A stretch of DNA of 64,000 bases. It comes from RPQJ01 sp963732375 (GTDB taxonomy: Bacteria > Pseudomonadota > Gammaproteobacteria > Steroidobacterales > Steroidobacteraceae). The position numbers and the translations under genes are program-made. The stretch spans positions 124,001-188,000 of the forward strand of contig CAVSZE010000013.1 of the NCBI GenBank assembly GCA_963732375.1, read 5' to 3'. This document shows positions 1 through 8,683 of the stretch, piece by piece (position 1 is the first letter of the stretch; every line of letters starts with the position of its first letter). Under the pieces are notes generated by a model. It had not been told where the DNA came from and made no database searches. It was given only the letters and a program-made list of their open reading frames with translations.

Positions 1-297
1 GAGCCGCCCGCGTCGCGCGCCAACCCGGCAAGCTCGGAGGACGAAAGAAAGCAGGAAGCATTCGACCTCGTGCTCGCCACGATCGAGGCTCTGGCAGAGG
101 ACCGCGAGGAGGACGAGAAGATCTGGGGTTCGATGATCAAGCAGGCGCTTAAGCGGCAGCGGCCCGGGTTCAACGAGACCTATCACGGTTTCCGCAGCTT
201 CAGCCAGCTGCTCGAGGAGGCGCAGGCCAGGAAGCTGATCGACCTGGAGAAAGACGAGAAGTCAGGCGGCTACCTGGTCCGGTCCGTCACCGGCTGA
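1..297 (+). CDS. C-terminal part of an OST-HTH/LOTUS-domain protein (5' end outside window)
   Basis: The reading frame is open from base 1 to the TGA at 295-297, so only the last 98 codons are present. The final ~65 residues (EDEKIWGSMIKQAL, then PGFNETYHGFRSFSQLLEEA, then a KSGGYLV end) have the helix-turn-helix-with-wing pattern of the OST-HTH/LOTUS fold. In bacteria that fold is usually the C-terminal module of NYN-domain (PIN-like nuclease) proteins and is thought to bind RNA. The Ser/Glu-rich stretch before it looks like a linker. I infer a NYN-LOTUS protein, but the nuclease half lies outside the window. A Met at 70 is internal to the frame and is probably not the start. Confidence 0.7.
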   Translation, partial: EPPASRANPASSEDERKQEAFDLVLATIEALAEDREEDEKIWGSMIKQALKRQRPGFNETYHGFRSFSQLLEEAQARKLIDLEKDEKSGGYLVRSVTG

Positions 298-335
298 CGG
301 CGTACCATGGGTCTCCACAGGGTCGGGGACCTGCC

Positions 336-1349
336 TTGACGCACTCGTCCCATTCCGCGGCGAATTCCTCGCTGCGCGAACTTGTGCATCCCTATGCCGT
401 GGCCGATCGCCGCAGGGCACTCTGGCAACTCGCGAACACGCTCCCGCCCTTCGTCGCGCTCTGGGTGCTGATGGCCGCCAGGTTCAGCCCGAGCGGCGGC
501 TGGTCGCTGCTGCTGTTGCTGCCGGTCGCGGGTCTCTACGTGCGCCTCTTCATCATCCAGCACGACTGCGGTCACGGATCGTTCTTCCCGGGCGCACGGC
601 TCAACCGCGCGGTCGGCGCGGTGCTCGGGCTGATCACGCTGTTTCCGTTCGCGTACTGGCGCAAGACCCACGCAATTCACCACGGCACCTCCGGCAACCT
701 GGACCGGCGCGGGCTCGGCGACATCCAGACCCTCACGGTGCGCGAGTACCAGTCGCTGTCGGCATCCGCGCGCCTCGGCTATCGCCTCTACCGCAGCATG
801 CCCGTGCTGCTCGGAGTCGGCCCGCTGTACCAGATGCTGATCAAGCATCGCATCCCGTTCGACCTGCCGCTCGCCTGGCGCCGTGAGTGGGCGAGCGCGC
901 TGTGGAACAACCTCGCGCTGGCGGTTGCCGCGGTCGCGCTGTGCTGGATCTTCGGCTGGAAGGCCGTGCTGGCCGTGCAGCTGTCGCTGATGCTCGTCGC
1001 CGGCGCGGCGGGCGTGTGGCTCTTCTACGTCCAGCACCAGTTCGAGCGTGCGTACTGGGCGCAAGACTTGCAGTGGGACGCGCAGGCGGCCGCGATGGCC
1101 GGAAGCTCGTTCTACGACCTGCCGCGCCTGATGCACTGGATCACCGGCAACATCGGCTACCACCACATCCACCACCTTTCGAGCCGCGTACCGAACTACC
1201 GGCTGCGCGAATGCTTCGAATCCGATCCCCGGCTGCGTGCCGCGCCACGGCTGACCCTCCGGGACAGCCTGGCCTGCGCCCGGCTCAAGCTATGGGACGA
1301 GGATGCGCGGCGGATGGTGCGATTCCCGCGGCGAGCCGGGGCCGCGTAG
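336..1349 (+). CDS. Membrane fatty acid desaturase (delta-12/omega-3-like)
   Basis: The 337-residue protein carries the three histidine boxes of the membrane di-iron desaturase family: HDCGH at 76-80, HAIHH at 112-116 and HHIHH at 276-280. Hydrophobic stretches around residues 35-75, 93-108 and 190-230 fit a four-helix membrane enzyme. The family inserts a double bond into acyl chains of membrane lipids, using O2 and an electron donor. The order of the boxes and the LSSRVPNY segment after the third resemble bacterial omega-6/omega-3 type desaturases. The start is TTG at 336. The ATG at 307 runs into a stop after ten codons, so it is excluded. Substrate and regiospecificity cannot be read from the sequence. 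Confidence 0.85.
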   Translation: MTHSSHSAANSSLRELVHPYAVADRRRALWQLANTLPPFVALWVLMAARFSPSGGWSLLLLLPVAGLYVRLFIIQHDCGHGSFFPGARLNRAVGAVLGLITLFPFAYWRKTHAIHHGTSGNLDRRGLGDIQTLTVREYQSLSASARLGYRLYRSMPVLLGVGPLYQMLIKHRIPFDLPLAWRREWASALWNNLALAVAAVALCWIFGWKAVLAVQLSLMLVAGAAGVWLFYVQHQFERAYWAQDLQWDAQAAAMAGSSFYDLPRLMHWITGNIGYHHIHHLSSRVPNYRLRECFESDPRLRAAPRLTLRDSLACARLKLWDEDARRMVRFPRRAGAA

Positions 1350-1373
1350 CGGAATCCGGCTGCAATTCCTGGG

Positions 1374-1450
1374 TGGCGCGCCCGACAGGATTCGAACCTG
1401 TGACCCCTGCCTTCGGAGGGCAGTACTCTATCCAGCTGAGCTACGGGCGC
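1374..1450 (-). tRNA. tRNA-Arg (anticodon CCG)
   Basis: On the minus strand a 77-nt cloverleaf starts at 1450. The acceptor stem GCGCCCG (1450-1444) pairs with CGGGCGC (1384-1378). A D-arm contains AGCTCAGCTGGATAGAG, the anticodon stem CTGCC/GGCAG encloses loop CTCCGAA, and the T-arm has GGTTCGAATCC. The anticodon is CCG, which reads the CGG arginine codon. Discriminator G and CCA are encoded (1377-1374). It lies alone between the desaturase and the cytochrome gene. I see no integrase or direct repeat suggesting use as an attachment site. Confidence 0.95.
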
Positions 1451-1624
1451 ATCCGGGGCGCGGATGATAGACCGGCTGCGGAAAGGGCGTCCATCGCCTG
1501 ACCGAAAACCGCCCCGGATCATGGGCTTGAGGCCGGCTACCGGCCGATCGGGGGTGGCGCTGGTCCGCGTCGTGCAAGGTATACTTCGCGGCCTCGTTTT
1601 CGGCGCCTATTCCGGGGATCCACA

Positions 1625-2131
1625 GTGAGCGCTTCGCACGACCGCAAGTTCTTCGACACCTTCCTGCTGATACTCGGCATCCTCGTCGGCATCGCGATAG
1701 CGCTGGTCGTCGTGGCCCGCATCATCGCGGCCAACACCTCGGTGGCGCGCCGGCAGGACGACCCGGTGTTCGCGCAGCAGGTCGAGGCGAGGATCCAGCC
1801 GTTTGCGCGCGTCGCGGTGGCTGGCAAGGACAACGCCGCCCTGGCGGTGCCGACGGCGGAGCCGGTCGCTGCGGTCGATCTCGACGGTGAGGCCGCGTTC
1901 AACCAGGCCTGCGTGGCCTGCCACGGGGCTGGCATCGCCGGCGCGCCTAAATTCGGCGACAAGGCCGCCTGGGCGCCGCGCATCGCGCAGGGCAAGGACA
2001 TGCTCCACCAGCATGCGCTGCATGGCTTCCAGGGCAAGAACGGCGTGATGCCGGCCAAGGGCGGTCGCGCCGACTTCACCGACCAGTCGGTGATGAATGC
2101 GGTTGACTACATGGTCGCCGCCGGCCAGTGA
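1625..2131 (+). CDS. Membrane-anchored class I cytochrome c (cytochrome c5 type)
   Basis: The 168-residue protein has one N-terminal membrane segment (about residues 11-35), a ~60-residue linker and a single C-terminal haem domain. The haem attachment site is C96-V-A-C99-H100. The probable distal ligand is M142, in the segment GVMPAKGG. The end DFTDQSVMNAVDYMV matches the C-terminal helix of cytochrome c5 proteins. It is probably a periplasm-facing electron carrier for terminal oxidases or other reductases. The start is GTG at 1625. The gene stands alone and converges on ntrX 21 bp away. A Sec leader is absent because the membrane helix stays as an anchor. Confidence 0.85.
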   Translation: MSASHDRKFFDTFLLILGILVGIAIALVVVARIIAANTSVARRQDDPVFAQQVEARIQPFARVAVAGKDNAALAVPTAEPVAAVDLDGEAAFNQACVACHGAGIAGAPKFGDKAAWAPRIAQGKDMLHQHALHGFQGKNGVMPAKGGRADFTDQSVMNAVDYMVAAGQ

Positions 2132-2152
2132 TCTGCCTCGGGCGGGTGGAGG

Positions 2153-3511
2153 TCAGTCCTCCGACTGCCTGAAGTCCACGCCGAGCGAGCGCAGCTTCCG
2201 GTACAGGTGCGTGCGCTCCATGCCGACCCGCTTCGCGAGCAGCCCGACCTTTCCGCCGCAAAGCTGCAGCTGTTGCGTCAGGTAGGCGCGCTCGAAGTGT
2301 TCGCGTGCCTCGCGCAGTGGCATGGACAGCAGGTCCTGCTTGACCAGCGGCTCGTCTACCGTGATCTGTGACGCTATCTCCCGCTCGATCTCGTCGAGGC
2401 CGATTTCCGGCTGCCCGCCCTGGATCAGCAGGCGATGCACGAGATTCTTCAGCTCCCGGATGTTTCCCGGCCACGGGTAGTTGCGCAGGCGATTCTGCGC
2501 TGCGACGCCGAAGCGACGGAATCCCAGTCGATCGTCGTCCACCAGCCTGTCCACGTAGTGGCGCAGCAGTTCCGGCACGTCCTCGGCATAGTCGCGCAGT
2601 GGCGGGATCCTGATCACCAGCACGTTCAGGTGCGACAGCAGGTCCACGCGGAACGGCTCCGCACCCTTCGTCTCGAAACCAGGCTGGGCAGAGGAAATCA
2701 CGCGCGCCTCGAAGCGCACCGGCGCGCTGCCACCGACGCGATTGAACGTGCCGGCGTCGATTGCCGAGAACAGCAGCCGCTGCGCCGCCGGTCCGAGGTC
2801 ACCGAGTTCATTGACGAACAGCACGCCTCGCTCGGCCTGCTCGAGCAGGCCCTTGCGAACCACTCCGCCGGACTCCGAGCCGTAGAGTGCCGCCTCTGCG
2901 CCTTCGCCGTTCAGCGCGCCGGCCACTGCCGTGACGAACGGGCTGTCGGCATGCGGACCGAGCGAGTGCATGTAGCGCGCGAATGCCTCGCGCCCCGTGC
3001 CGGGCTCGCCGACGATCAGCACCGGCGCTTCGTGTGGCGCAAGCTGCTTCACGTGATCGCGCAGCTCGCGCATCAGGCGGCTGCGTCCCGCCGGCGCGAT
3101 CAGCGGCGGCACGATGTTGCGCGCCGCCTGCCGGCGCCGGCCGCCTTCCTCGAGCGCGCTGCGGACGGTGCGCAGCAGCTTGGCCAGCGACAGGGGCTTT
3201 TCGACATAGTCGAGCGCGCCGAGGCGCGTCGCTTCGACTGCCGTTTCCACCGTCCCGTGGCCGGACATCATGACGACCGAAAGCGAGGCGCCGAACGTCT
3301 GCTGCCACTCGCGCAGCAGCGTGATCCCGTCGGTATCCGGCATCCAGATGTCGAGCAGCACCAGGTCCGGCGGATTGCCGGCGCAGGCGGTCCTTGCCTC
3401 TGCGGCCGTGCCCGCAACCCCGACGCTGTAGCCCTCCTCGGTGAGGATCTCCTGCACGAGCTCGCGGATGTCCGCTTCGTCGTCCACTACCAGGATCCGC
3501 GCGTTACTCAT
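2153..3511 (-). CDS. ntrX: NtrX-like response regulator with degenerate sigma-54 AAA+ domain
   Basis: The 452-residue protein has three parts. Residues 1-120 are a receiver with D10/D11, phospho-acceptor D54 and K105. Residues ~140-375 are an AAA+ domain of the sigma-54 activator family. Residues ~400-445 are a Fis-type helix-turn-helix. The AAA+ part is visibly eroded. Walker A reads GEPGTGRE with R174 in place of lysine. Walker B reads VLFVNELGD with N234 in place of aspartate. The sigma-54-contacting GAFTGA loop expected near residues 213-222 is missing. It overlaps ntrY by 4 bp and is its presumed partner. Family knowledge links NtrYX to nitrogen and redox control. Without GAFTGA it probably works as a plain DNA-binding regulator, not by remodelling sigma-54. 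Confidence 0.85.
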   Translation of the reverse strand: MSNARILVVDDEADIRELVQEILTEEGYSVGVAGTAAEARTACAGNPPDLVLLDIWMPDTDGITLLREWQQTFGASLSVVMMSGHGTVETAVEATRLGALDYVEKPLSLAKLLRTVRSALEEGGRRRQAARNIVPPLIAPAGRSRLMRELRDHVKQLAPHEAPVLIVGEPGTGREAFARYMHSLGPHADSPFVTAVAGALNGEGAEAALYGSESGGVVRKGLLEQAERGVLFVNELGDLGPAAQRLLFSAIDAGTFNRVGGSAPVRFEARVISSAQPGFETKGAEPFRVDLLSHLNVLVIRIPPLRDYAEDVPELLRHYVDRLVDDDRLGFRRFGVAAQNRLRNYPWPGNIRELKNLVHRLLIQGGQPEIGLDEIEREIASQITVDEPLVKQDLLSMPLREAREHFERAYLTQQLQLCGGKVGLLAKRVGMERTHLYRKLRSLGVDFRQSED

Positions 3512-5748
3512 GCCAGCTCTCTCCTTGGCTCGGGCCTGCGCTGCTCGCGCCGCGCCTGGCCACGCATTGATTCATTCACGGGCAGGCCGACACGCACGCG
3601 CGCACCGCCTTCCTGGCGGTTGTCGGCCTCGATGCTGCCACCATGCTCCTCGACTATCTTGCGAACGATTGCGAGGCCGAGTCCGGTGCCCCGTGCCTTG
3701 GTCGTTACGTAGGGATCGAAGACCTGGCCGATCAGCTCGCGGGGGAACCCGGGGCCATTATCCTCGACCACGAACTCGGCGACCTCGGCTTCGTCGCGGA
3801 TCGCCAGGTGAGTCTGGACCAGGACTTCGCCGTCCGGGTGTCCCTCGAGCGCCTCGACGGCATTGGTGAGCAGGTTGTGCAGCAACTGCCGCAGGCGGCC
3901 CTGGTCGGCCACCACGGTCGTGAGCGCCGGATCGAGCGTGACCCGCAACTGCACGCCCCTGCCGGCAACCTGGGCGCGATACAGGTCGGTCACCTCGGTG
4001 ACCAGCTTGTTCAGGCTGGTGTTCGCCATCTCGAATCGCGGCGCACGCGCGTACTCGCTGAATGCATTCACCATTTCCTTCATCGCCTCGACCTGCTGCA
4101 CGATCGTCTCCGTGCCGCGATCGAGCAGCTGCGCGTCCTTCTCGTTCATGGACGGCATCAGCTTGAGCCGCATGCGCTCGGCCGACAGCCGAATCGGTGT
4201 CAAAGGATTCTTGATCTCGTGCGCGAGCCTGCGCGCCACCTCGCCCCAGGCAGCCTCGCGCTGCGCCTGCAGCATGGTCGTGATGTCATCGAACACCAGC
4301 ACATAGCCGCCCGGCGCATCGCCTTCGGCGGGCAGCGGCGTGCAGGCGCACATGACGACGCGGCGGCCGGTGCCTGCCTTGAACGTGAGCTGCTCGCGCC
4401 ATTCGACGTCGCCCGCGGCCAGCCTGCTGCGGCAGGCCTCGACGAACTGCCGCAGCAGGCCGTCGCTCGCCCCGACGTCGCCGAGTTCGGCCAGCCCGAG
4501 GCCGACGCAAGGCTCGAGGTCGTCACCCAGGATCATGCTGGCTGCGCGGTTTGCCGTGCGCACCCTCAGGTCGGGCTCCAGCGACACGACGCCGGTGGAA
4601 AGTCGCGCGAGGATCACGGCCAGGTTGGCTCGCTCGGTCTCCGCGGCCTGCTGGGCGCGCAACTGGTCCTCGCGCGCCCTGCGCAGCCGCTTGGTCATGT
4701 CGTTGAACGAATGCACCAGGAAGCCCATCTCGTCGTGCGAGGTGAGCGGCAGGCGCGTGTCGAGGTCGCCCTCGGCTACCGCGCGCGTGCCCTTCACGAG
4801 GTCCTGGATCGGCTGCACCAGCTTCTGCGCGGTGAAGATCGCCCCGTACCATGCGGACAGCAGCGACAGCAGCAGCACCACGGTCAGCGTCAGGATGAAG
4901 CTCGCCTTGAGCGGCTTGCGCATGTAGTCCTTCTCGCCGAACTGCTTGTACGCCGCCTGCACTGTGTCGGCCAGCGCTCCGAGCCGCTCTGCCACCGGGT
5001 AGATGGCCTGCACGACCAGCCGTTGCCGGCCCGGCACCGTGCTGCCCATCGGCACTGCAGTGCGCACCAGGTAGCCCCCTTCGGGTTGCGGCTCGAGGCT
5101 CACGAACGGCCGGCCCTGCTTCACCTGAAGCAGCACCTCGCTCGGGACCTCGTCCGGGACCAGTTCCGTCGACAGGCCCTTGCCGACCGCGATGACCGTC
5201 CCGGATTCCGTTGCAACGACGATGTCCAGCGCGCCGACCCGCTGGCGGAAGGTCTCGAGCAAGCCCGGCACCGGACCGCCATAGGAAGCAAGCTCGTCAG
5301 CCACGAGCTGCGTATCGGCAAGGTGCTCGCGCATCCGTGTCTCGAGCGCCGAGCGGCTGAGCACCAGCGCGTCGTCGAGGCTCTTCCGGATCTCGACGTT
5401 GAACCAGCTGTCGATGCCCTTGCTCAGGAACTGCACGGCGAAGAAGTACACCAGCAGGATCGGCAGGGTCGCGAGCACGCCAAAGGTCCAGACCATGCGG
5501 GCCTTGAGCCGGGACCCGATCACGTGGCCGCGGAAGTCGCGCACCAGTTGCGTGAGCTTGGTCGCGAGCAGACCCACCAGCATCACCAGGCCGGCGATGT
5601 TGATTGCCAGTATCCACGGGTGCAGGCGGCTGAACTGCTCGGAGTTCTGCGCCGTCTGCGCCATGAACAGGATAGCCGCGAGCCACAGCAGGCCGCCCAG
5701 GCCGATCAGTCCGACCGAAAATGAGCGCTTCAGTGGCGAAGCGACCAT
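3508..5748 (-). CDS. ntrY: NtrY-like membrane sensor histidine kinase
   Basis: This is a large sensor kinase of ~746 residues. Two N-terminal membrane helices are followed by a third, an extracytoplasmic sensor region, another membrane helix and a HAMP segment (QPIQDLVKGTRAVAEGDL). A PAS-like domain comes next, then the phospho-acceptor motif LAHEIKNPLTP. The ATP-binding HATPase boxes are NAVEAL, DNGPGFP and GTGLGLAIV. The layout is that of NtrY, the partner of NtrX encoded 4 bp downstream. An ATG at 5799 would overlap the upstream DUF4390 gene by 70 bp. The ATG at 5748 (MVASPLKRSFS) cuts the overlap to 19 bp and starts just before the first membrane helix, so I prefer it. The signal sensed is unknown. 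Confidence 0.88.
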   Translation of the reverse strand: MVASPLKRSFSVGLIGLGGLLWLAAILFMAQTAQNSEQFSRLHPWILAINIAGLVMLVGLLATKLTQLVRDFRGHVIGSRLKARMVWTFGVLATLPILLVYFFAVQFLSKGIDSWFNVEIRKSLDDALVLSRSALETRMREHLADTQLVADELASYGGPVPGLLETFRQRVGALDIVVATESGTVIAVGKGLSTELVPDEVPSEVLLQVKQGRPFVSLEPQPEGGYLVRTAVPMGSTVPGRQRLVVQAIYPVAERLGALADTVQAAYKQFGEKDYMRKPLKASFILTLTVVLLLSLLSAWYGAIFTAQKLVQPIQDLVKGTRAVAEGDLDTRLPLTSHDEMGFLVHSFNDMTKRLRRAREDQLRAQQAAETERANLAVILARLSTGVVSLEPDLRVRTANRAASMILGDDLEPCVGLGLAELGDVGASDGLLRQFVEACRSRLAAGDVEWREQLTFKAGTGRRVVMCACTPLPAEGDAPGGYVLVFDDITTMLQAQREAAWGEVARRLAHEIKNPLTPIRLSAERMRLKLMPSMNEKDAQLLDRGTETIVQQVEAMKEMVNAFSEYARAPRFEMANTSLNKLVTEVTDLYRAQVAGRGVQLRVTLDPALTTVVADQGRLRQLLHNLLTNAVEALEGHPDGEVLVQTHLAIRDEAEVAEFVVEDNGPGFPRELIGQVFDPYVTTKARGTGLGLAIVRKIVEEHGGSIEADNRQEGGARVRVGLPVNESMRGQARREQRRPEPRRELA

Positions 5749-6344
5749 TCGAACCACTCGCTCTTCACGCTCCAGTCGTCGGTCCAGAACAGGATCCACC
5801 TGAGCGCGTCGGAACCGGTATTGAGGTCCACCAGCGCCCGGACCCCGACCTCGTACCGCCGGTCGGGTTCCACCAGCGCGGCGTCGATCACCGGCAGCCC
5901 ATGAACCTCGCTGATTCGATCCAGCGCCGCCTGCAGCGTACCGAAGTCCTGCTGCTCACCGGTGTTCAGCTTGCGCACCAGGTACCGCTGGCTCAGCGCG
6001 TGGTAGCTCAGTTCGTACCTCTGCGCGAGTTCGGCGACGGTCGCGTCCAGCATGAAGTTCCGGACGCGCGTGAGCACGATCTCGTAGTCGAGCCGCATCG
6101 TGAGGCCCGCCTCGATTGCGTCGCGCGCTTCTTCCGGCAGCTGAAGGTTGAGTCGTGCATCCAGCTCGTAGACGTCCTGGTCCAGGGTCAGCGATGCGCT
6201 GCGAACCTCGACGCTCATCCCCTCGGGAGCCGCCGTCGCTATCGTCGTTGCCAGAAAACATACGAACAGCACGACGACTCGCTGCAGGAATTGCTGCGCG
6301 CCGCGACGTGATGGTCTCTGGCTGTTGCTCATTTCCAACGTCAT
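5730..6344 (-). CDS. DUF4390 family exported protein
   Basis: The 204-residue protein has an N-terminal hydrophobic export signal (about residues 20-40, ending ATTIATAAPEG). A predicted beta-rich domain follows, matching what I recognise as DUF4390: a first half with SVEVRSASLTLDQDVYELDA and an end with ILFWTDDWSVKSEWF. Its function is unknown. DUF4390 genes commonly sit between rsmB and ntrY in proteobacteria, as here, which suggests a link to envelope sensing by NtrY. The ATG at 6344 overlaps the rsmB stop (ATGA). Another in-frame ATG at 6332 is also possible. Sequence in the same frame upstream of 6344 lies inside rsmB and is not part of this gene. Confidence 0.75.
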   Translation of the reverse strand: MTLEMSNSQRPSRRGAQQFLQRVVVLFVCFLATTIATAAPEGMSVEVRSASLTLDQDVYELDARLNLQLPEEARDAIEAGLTMRLDYEIVLTRVRNFMLDATVAELAQRYELSYHALSQRYLVRKLNTGEQQDFGTLQAALDRISEVHGLPVIDAALVEPDRRYEVGVRALVDLNTGSDALRWILFWTDDWSVKSEWFEWSLRH

Positions 6345-7672
6345 GGGTGCTTGACCAGGCAAGCATAATAGAAGCCGTCCATATCGGCTTCCCCCACTTG
6401 TACCCGGTATCCAGGACCCGCCCCGCCCGGCCGCGCAGGCCAGCCGGCGCTGCGGCCCGGGGTTTCGTCGCTGGCGTCGCTGGTATTTGCGAGGAAGGCG
6501 GAGACGATCTGCTCGTTTTCGGCCCTCAGCACGGAGCAGGTCGTGTACAGCAGGGTGCCGCCTGGCCTGAGCAGGCGCCAGGCCGAGCGGAGCAGGTCTC
6601 CCTGCCTGCGCGCCAGGACCGGCACGTCCCGCGCCCGCCGGAGTACCTTGATGTCCGGGTGCCGGCGGATCACGCCGGTGGCGGAACAGGGCACGTCGAG
6701 CAGGATTCGGTCGAACGGCCGGCCGTCCCACCAGGAACCGGCCTCGGCAAGGTCGCCGGCCTGGACCCTGGCATCGAGCCCCAGCCGCCGCAGGTTGTCG
6801 CGTATCCGCTCCAGCCGAGGCTCCGCAATGTCGAGCGCCGTGACCTCGGCCCGCCCTGCGACCCGCTCCAGCAAGTGACAGGTCTTGCCGCCCGGGGCGG
6901 CGCAGGCGTCCAGGATGCGCTCACCCGGCTGCGGTGCGAGAAGTTCGACCGCGAGCTGGGCCGCGGCGTCCTGTACCGACACGCGACCCTCGGCGAATCC
7001 CGGCACCAGGCGCACGTCGGCCGGCGGGTCGATCCTGAGCGCGTCCGGGGCAAACGGGTGCCTCTGGATCGTCCAGCCCGCAGCCTCCAGCTCGGCGGCG
7101 CAACCATCAACGTCCGCACGCATGCGGTTCACCCTGAGCCACATCGGCGGATGGGCGTTGTTCGCCTCGAGCGTGGCCTGCCATGTATCGCGGCAATCGC
7201 GTCGGAGCGCCTCCACGAACCAGCGGGGGTGCGCCGTGCGGATCGTGATGTCGCGGTCCACGGCGGCCAGTACCGGCTCGCGCTCTCGCTGGAATCGCCG
7301 CAGCACGGCGTTGACGAAACCGCTGGCCCTGGCCTGCCCCATCACCTTAGCGGCGCCGACCGTCTCCGCGACGGCCGCATGTTCCGCAATCTCGCCCGAC
7401 AGCAACTGGAACAGGCCCACCTCGAGCAGGGCGCGCAGTTCCGGCGCAATTCCCTCCAGCGGGCGATTGCAGAGCTGGCCGAGGATCTCGATCAGCCGAA
7501 AATGCCAGCGCAGCGTGCCGTAACAGAGCGACCGCTTGAGTCCTCGCGCGGAGCCCTCGTCCGTGTCGGCCGAGAGAAGCTCGTCGAGCGAACGGCCGCG
7601 ATCAATGGCCTGCGACACCAGGCGCGCCGCCGATGCACGAATTTCCGCTGCGCTCGGTTGCGTGGCCGTCAC
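6341..7672 (-). CDS. rsmB: 16S rRNA (cytosine-967-C5)-methyltransferase
   Basis: RsmB methylates C967 of 16S rRNA with S-adenosylmethionine. The 443-residue protein has an N-terminal NusB-like RNA-binding domain (residues ~1-140) and a C-terminal Rossmann methyltransferase. The SAM motif is DACAAPGGKTCHLLE. The catalytic cysteine region DVPCSATGVIRRHPD is followed by the second conserved cysteine in LLYTTCSV. The start is GTG at 7672, overlapping the fmt stop by 4 bp. Its own stop overlaps the DUF4390 start. The def-fmt-rsmB order is a conserved translation-related operon. Confidence 0.95.
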   Translation of the reverse strand: MTATQPSAAEIRASAARLVSQAIDRGRSLDELLSADTDEGSARGLKRSLCYGTLRWHFRLIEILGQLCNRPLEGIAPELRALLEVGLFQLLSGEIAEHAAVAETVGAAKVMGQARASGFVNAVLRRFQREREPVLAAVDRDITIRTAHPRWFVEALRRDCRDTWQATLEANNAHPPMWLRVNRMRADVDGCAAELEAAGWTIQRHPFAPDALRIDPPADVRLVPGFAEGRVSVQDAAAQLAVELLAPQPGERILDACAAPGGKTCHLLERVAGRAEVTALDIAEPRLERIRDNLRRLGLDARVQAGDLAEAGSWWDGRPFDRILLDVPCSATGVIRRHPDIKVLRRARDVPVLARRQGDLLRSAWRLLRPGGTLLYTTCSVLRAENEQIVSAFLANTSDASDETPGRSAGWPARPGGAGPGYRVQVGEADMDGFYYACLVKHP

Positions 7673-8640
7673 CCCAGTTTCTCGCCCACGAGCGGGTTCG
7701 CGTTCAGGAACTCCGCGGCCGGCATGGCATTGCGGCCGGCGAGCTGCAGACGGTATACCTCGAGAAACCCTTCACCCGCCGAAACCACCAGCCGGCCCGG
7801 TCCGGCCTCGATCACCTGGCCCGGCGCACGCTGCCCAGCCGCGGTCCCGGACCCCGACACGCCGCCAGGGGCCTCCAGCAGTGGCCGCGCCTCCCAGAGG
7901 CGAAGCTGGCGGCCCTGCCAGCAAGTCTCAGCCACGGGCCACGGGTTGAAGGCACGCACCTGCCGGGCAATCGCTGAGGCCGGGCTGGCCCAGTCGACCA
8001 GCGCCTCTTCCTTGCGGATCTTGGCCGCGTAGGTCGCGCCGTCGGCCGGTTGCGGGACCGGCCGCAGGCTACCGGCCGCCAGGCCTGCGACCGCCTCGAC
8101 CACCGCTTCCGCACCCAGCGCCGCAAGCCGGTCATGCAGGTCGCCGGCCGTCTCATTCGTGGCGATGCCCGCCTCGCGAATCAGCAGCATCGGCCCGGTG
8201 TCGAGACCGGCGTCCATCTTCATGATCGTGACGCCGGTGAGCGTGTCCCCGGCGAGAATGGCGCGCTGGATCGGCGCTGCGCCACGCCACCGGGGCAGCA
8301 GGGAGGCGTGGATGTTCAGGCACCCGAGCCGCGGCAGGTCGAGTACCGCCTGCGGAAGTATCAGTCCGTACGCCACCACCACCATGAGGTCCGGCGCAAG
8401 TGACGAAAGCAGTGCAGCGGCTTCGTCGGACTTCAACGACGGCGGCTGCTCGACACGCAGGCCGAGTTCCAGCGCCCGGCGCTTGACCGGCCCGATGCCG
8501 AGCGTGCGTCCGCGGCCCGCAGGGCGGTCGGGTTGCGCATAGACGGCCACGATTTGGTGCCCGGCGGCGTGCAGGGCATCGAGGGCCGGAACCGAAAACT
8601 CCGGTGTGCCGGCGAATACGATGCGCAGCCGGGAGGTCAT
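7669..8640 (-). CDS. fmt: Methionyl-tRNA formyltransferase
   Basis: Fmt transfers a formyl group from 10-formyltetrahydrofolate to initiator Met-tRNA. The 323-residue length is normal for the family. The N-terminal formyltransferase domain begins RIVFAGTPEFSVPALDAL. It contains the folate-binding/catalytic segment HASLLPRWRGAAPIQRAI. The C-terminal half has the usual tRNA-binding beta barrel with FNPWPVAE. The ATG at 8640 lies 43 bp after the def stop, and the gene overlaps rsmB by 4 bp. Confidence 0.96.
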   Translation of the reverse strand: MTSRLRIVFAGTPEFSVPALDALHAAGHQIVAVYAQPDRPAGRGRTLGIGPVKRRALELGLRVEQPPSLKSDEAAALLSSLAPDLMVVVAYGLILPQAVLDLPRLGCLNIHASLLPRWRGAAPIQRAILAGDTLTGVTIMKMDAGLDTGPMLLIREAGIATNETAGDLHDRLAALGAEAVVEAVAGLAAGSLRPVPQPADGATYAAKIRKEEALVDWASPASAIARQVRAFNPWPVAETCWQGRQLRLWEARPLLEAPGGVSGSGTAAGQRAPGQVIEAGPGRLVVSAGEGFLEVYRLQLAGRNAMPAAEFLNANPLVGEKLG

Positions 8641-8683
8641 TGGGTCGTGGTGGGCGCGGCCCGCTGCATGCGGGCCGGCAGTC

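Noticed and set aside
1374..1450. tRNA-Arg as an integration site for a genomic island
   Set aside because: No integrase gene, no direct repeat of the tRNA end and no foreign-looking cargo are nearby.
3643..5724. Very long plus-strand open frame (693 codons) opposite ntrY
   Set aside because: It is a shadow of ntrY created by high GC. It is rich in Arg, His and Gln, has no domain pattern, and ntrY has clear motifs.
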